NCBI GenBank assembly: GCA_015232795.1
Contig: JADFYX010000095.1
Location: 1-8,621, forward strand
Source: Magnetococcales bacterium
GTDB lineage: Bacteria; Pseudomonadota; Magnetococcia; Magnetococcales; JADFYX01
DNA: 8,621 nucleotides
Direction: 5' to 3'
The notes beneath the pieces were generated by a model. It did no database searches and was not told the origin of the DNA. It was given only the letters and a program-made list of their open reading frames with translations. The stretch's first letter is position 1. Each line of letters begins with the position of its first letter. Below, one piece after another: positions 6,355-8,621 of the stretch. The position numbers and the translations under genes were made by a program.

Positions 6355-8621
6355 ATGAAAAACTCTTTATCTATTTTCATCAATACCTGTGCTGGTCTGT
6401 TATTTATTTTAATATTTATAATAGGCGGATCAGTTATGGCTGCTGACAACCCAGATTTTCAATATGTCGGCAGGCTCTCAGTAATTCAAAAAAATGTCCA
6501 GTTGCTAAAATCTGGCAATAAAACTACTCCAGCCGTTAACGATAAGGTATTTGTTGGTCAAACCCTAATTACTGCTGAAGCTTCTAAAGCTGTAATTACA
6601 TTTCGTGATGGGGCAACGTTTGTTGTGGGTCCAAACTCTGAGATTGAATTGGATGAATTTCTTTTTAATCCAGCAGAGAGCAAAACAGTTAACAATATAA
6701 ATGTTGTTGCGGGTGCTTTTCAGTATAATTCTGGATTTGCAGTTAAAAACCAATCATTTGTCATGAGAACACCAGCAGCGGTATTAGGTGTGCGGGGCAC
6801 AGCTTTTGAAGGGGTAGTGGCAAAAAACGTCCCGGTATTTTTAAACCTATCCGATGGTAAAGGATTATTATCCAACAAAGCTGGTAATCTTCAGATGAAA
6901 GAGGGTGAGGCCATAGCCTTTGGTGACAACAAAACCCTGCCTCCCAATCCAGATAAATTTCCTGCTGCTCTCTCTCTGCAAGGGTTGGATTATATTAAAA
7001 ATGAGATTGGAGATGAGGATTTAATACCAACTCCATTAACTGAAGAGCAGGCCCATGAGGATGCTCTTACCAACAGAATGCCAACTATAAAACAGCAACA
7101 AGGTGGTTCGTCGAAGGGAAAGTCTGGTTCAAAAAAAAATTCAACCCTGTTAATTGACGACATTTACTTTAAATTGGCAAATTCCAGAAGATGGCTTGGT
7201 GATCAAAATTTTGTTATTAGCAGTGCTTTTGCTGCTGCTAAAGATTCCCTATCTATGCTGGTAGAAGCAAACAATTTAAAAATGTTTGATAAAAAAGTTG
7301 CAGTTACTCCAGCTATGAACAATTTTATATCTCAGGCAAATTCTAGATTTCCAAATGCAGAAGCAACGTTAAAAACCCATAGTAACACTCAAAAAACCAA
7401 AACAACCGCCAATCGACAAACCAGCACAAAAAGTGTCATAACGGGTTCTGCCAAAGTATCCGAAAGCAATAAAGAGATGGCTCAGATTGTAGGAGCTGCC
7501 GTGGGGGCAAGTACCGATGTTGCTACAGTAGCAATTCAAGGAGCACTTTCTGCTCCTGGTAAAACAGACAATGCAGGCAGTGCCTCAATGATATCTGCTG
7601 CAGTAGCTCAAGCTGCCCCACAAGAGGCTGCCAATGCAGCATCAACAGCCGTAAACGCCATGCCAGCATCTGAAAAAGTCGCTGCGTCCACCCAAATAGC
7701 CTCAGCCACAGCATCTGTAGCTCCCCAAGCTGCCGCAGCAGTTGCTGCCTCTGTTACTGCAGCAGTTGGTGAAGGAGGGTCTGCTGCTAACATTGCAGCT
7801 ACTGTTACACAAGTTGTAGGTGAAAGTGCAGCGGATATTGCTGCTGCGGTGACAAAAGTAGCTGGTGCTGACTCTGCTGCCGGTATTGCTGCCTCTGTTA
7901 CCAAAGTTGCTGGAGCCGATGCTGCTGCTGGTATTGCTGCTTCTGTTACTAAACAGGCCGGGGCAGGGGCTGCCGCTGGTATTGCTGCATCAGTAACCAA
8001 AGTGGCTGGAGCTGGTGCTGCTGCTGGTATTGCTGCTTCTGTTACTAAGGAAGCTGGGGCAGAATCTGCTGCTGGCATTGCTGCCTCTGTTACCAAAGTT
8101 GCTGGAGCAGGTTCTGCTGCTGGTATTGCTGCCTCTGTTACTAAAGAGGCCGGGGCTGGCTCTGCTGCTGGTATTGCTGCATCTGTAACCCAAGTAGCAG
8201 GAAGTGGAGTTGCTGCGGATATTGCTGCCTCTGTTACCAAAGAGGCCGGGGCAGGGTCTGCTGCTGGTATTGCTGCATCTGTAACCAAAGTAGCTGGAGC
8301 TAACTCTGCTGCTGCTATTGCTGCCTCTGTGACTAAAGAAGCAGGAGCTGGTTCTGCTGGTGCTATTTCTGGAGCAGTTTCGGCAACTATCGGTCAAGAG
8401 GCTGCTGCAAACTTAAATATTCAAGGTGCTGTTGCAAAATCTGCAGGAATAACTGTAGAAGATGTTGCTACAGCTTCTGCTGCTGCAACAACTGAAATTT
8501 CCGCTGCCATGGAAACCTCTACAGTTGCCAACCAAACAGCCACAAAATCAGGAGAAACTGCTAACCAATCAGGAGAAACTGCTAATAAATCAGGAGAAAC
8601 CGCAAATACAGCTGCTACTAC
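6355..8621 (+). CDS. Secreted FecR-domain protein with long Ala-rich 16-residue repeats (3' end outside window)
   Basis: The frame runs from the ATG at 6355 to the window edge with no stop: 755 complete codons and an incomplete product. An in-frame TAA at 6337-6339 fixes this ATG as the first usable start, although no good ribosome site precedes it. A signal peptide (1-29/30, ending GGSVMAA) leads into a FecR domain (about 38-200) with AVITFRDGATFVVGPNSEIEL (82-102, approximately) and MRTPAAVLGVRGTAFEG (137-153). A polar linker with a KSGSKK patch (about 254-262) and a helical segment (about 263-335) follow. From about 380 on the chain is mostly Ala, Ser, Thr, Gly and Val. Residues 333-755 contain no Phe, Tyr, Trp or Cys. 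Residues 499-674 are eleven exact-length 16-residue repeats, and 731-751 are three 7-residue repeats. No FecI sigma gene or anti-sigma membrane layout is present, so classic iron signalling is unlikely. A surface or matrix role beside the polysaccharide genes is inference. Confidence 0.88.
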   Translation, partial: MKNSLSIFINTCAGLLFILIFIIGGSVMAADNPDFQYVGRLSVIQKNVQLLKSGNKTTPAVNDKVFVGQTLITAEASKAVITFRDGATFVVGPNSEIELDEFLFNPAESKTVNNINVVAGAFQYNSGFAVKNQSFVMRTPAAVLGVRGTAFEGVVAKNVPVFLNLSDGKGLLSNKAGNLQMKEGEAIAFGDNKTLPPNPDKFPAALSLQGLDYIKNEIGDEDLIPTPLTEEQAHEDALTNRMPTIKQQQGGSSKGKSGSKKNSTLLIDDIYFKLANSRRWLGDQNFVISSAFAAAKDSLSMLVEANNLKMFDKKVAVTPAMNNFISQANSRFPNAEATLKTHSNTQKTKTTANRQTSTKSVITGSAKVSESNKEMAQIVGAAVGASTDVATVAIQGALSAPGKTDNAGSASMISAAVAQAAPQEAANAASTAVNAMPASEKVAASTQIASATASVAPQAAAAVAASVTAAVGEGGSAANIAATVTQVVGESAADIAAAVTKVAGADSAAGIAASVTKVAGADAAAGIAASVTKQAGAGAAAGIAASVTKVAGAGAAAGIAASVTKEAGAESAAGIAASVTKVAGAGSAAGIAASVTKEAGAGSAAGIAASVTQVAGSGVAADIAASVTKEAGAGSAAGIAASVTKVAGANSAAAIAASVTKEAGAGSAGAISGAVSATIGQEAAANLNIQGAVAKSAGITVEDVATASAAATTEISAAMETSTVANQTATKSGETANQSGETANKSGETANTAAT
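7849..8376 (+). repeat. Tandem array of eleven 48-base units coding 16-residue repeats
   Basis: Units begin at 7849 and every 48 bases after, with no length change through 8376. The consensus is VTK[V/E]AGAGSAAGIAAS. Two degenerate units of 17 and 15 codons precede the array (7753-7803 and 7804-7848), and a decayed one follows (from 8377). The fourth residue alternates Val with Glu/Gln from the second unit to the last, giving a 96-base super-period. All periods are multiples of three, so gain or loss of units would keep the frame. Confidence 0.95.
8545..8607 (+). repeat. Three 21-base units coding the heptad [K/Q]SGETAN
   Basis: Units begin at 8545, 8566 and 8587 and read KSGETAN, QSGETAN and KSGETAN. 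The first two differ at only two bases. The array may continue past the window. A 7-residue period could form a polar coiled coil or helix, though Gly in each unit argues for a looser structure. Confidence 0.85.

Noticed and set aside
6005..6753. Minus-strand frames at 6005-6301 and 6565-6753
   Set aside because: They overlap the VpsP-like gene and the FecR domain coding frame antisense and have no domain features.
6355..7000. FecI/FecR iron-uptake regulator
   Set aside because: The FecR domain follows a cleavable signal peptide instead of a cytoplasmic segment and membrane helix, and no sigma factor or TonB receptor is nearby in the window.
7849..8376. Ice-nucleation-protein-like array (also 16 residues, 48 bases, with an AGxGS segment)
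   Set aside because: The period and the AGxGS string match, but the Thr-x-Thr and Tyr ladder positions of ice-nucleation repeats are absent, there are no aromatics, and the Ser-x-Thr part is offset by two residues. Probably convergence.
7849..8376. CRISPR array
   Set aside because: There are no unique spacers. Units are contiguous, coding and in frame.
7608..8397. Long minus-strand open frames across the repeat array (7608-8288 and 7990-8397)
   Set aside because: They are antisense reflections of the GCT/GCA-rich repeats, where stops are rare by composition. The plus-strand frame has a signal peptide and FecR domain and runs through the whole region.

Overview
The window is AT-rich Gram-negative DNA. 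The lipid-linked sugar transferase, OPX export protein, outer-membrane barrel, SPOR protein and VpsP-like protein together point to a proteobacterium. I could not assign a genus. The theme is cell-surface polysaccharide synthesis and export, followed on the right by an unusual repeat-rich secreted protein.

Layout. The left edge (about 24-70) carries short direct repeats next to a minus-strand TPR protein of about 126 aa that may be cut short. After a 340-base gap comes a plus-strand WecA-type phosphoglycosyl transferase (794-1885). It converges on a three-gene minus-strand operon read from 5312 down to 1882: a PEGA-like/coiled-coil/SPOR protein, a large outer-membrane beta-barrel protein, and a short OPX exporter. 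The operon genes are 9 bases apart or overlap by one base. The transferase and OPX genes share a TTAA at their stops. A divergent intergenic region (5313-5555) separates the operon from a plus-strand membrane-anchored TPR-like gene (5556-6194) resembling VpsP. Two hairpins with T-tracts follow (6233-6256 and 6296-6337). The last gene begins at 6355 and is still open at the window end: at least 755 codons, with a signal peptide, a FecR domain, then more than 400 residues rich in Ala and free of aromatics. That region includes eleven 16-residue tandem repeats and the start of a second, 7-residue repeat.

How it may work together (inference). The transferase would load the first sugar phosphate onto undecaprenyl phosphate. 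The OPX protein and barrel would form the periplasmic and outer-membrane exit, with the SPOR protein holding the site to peptidoglycan. The VpsP-like protein would be an inner-membrane accessory. The FecR-repeat protein could be a secreted or surface partner of the polymer, but nothing in the sequence proves this. It is the most unusual object in the window.
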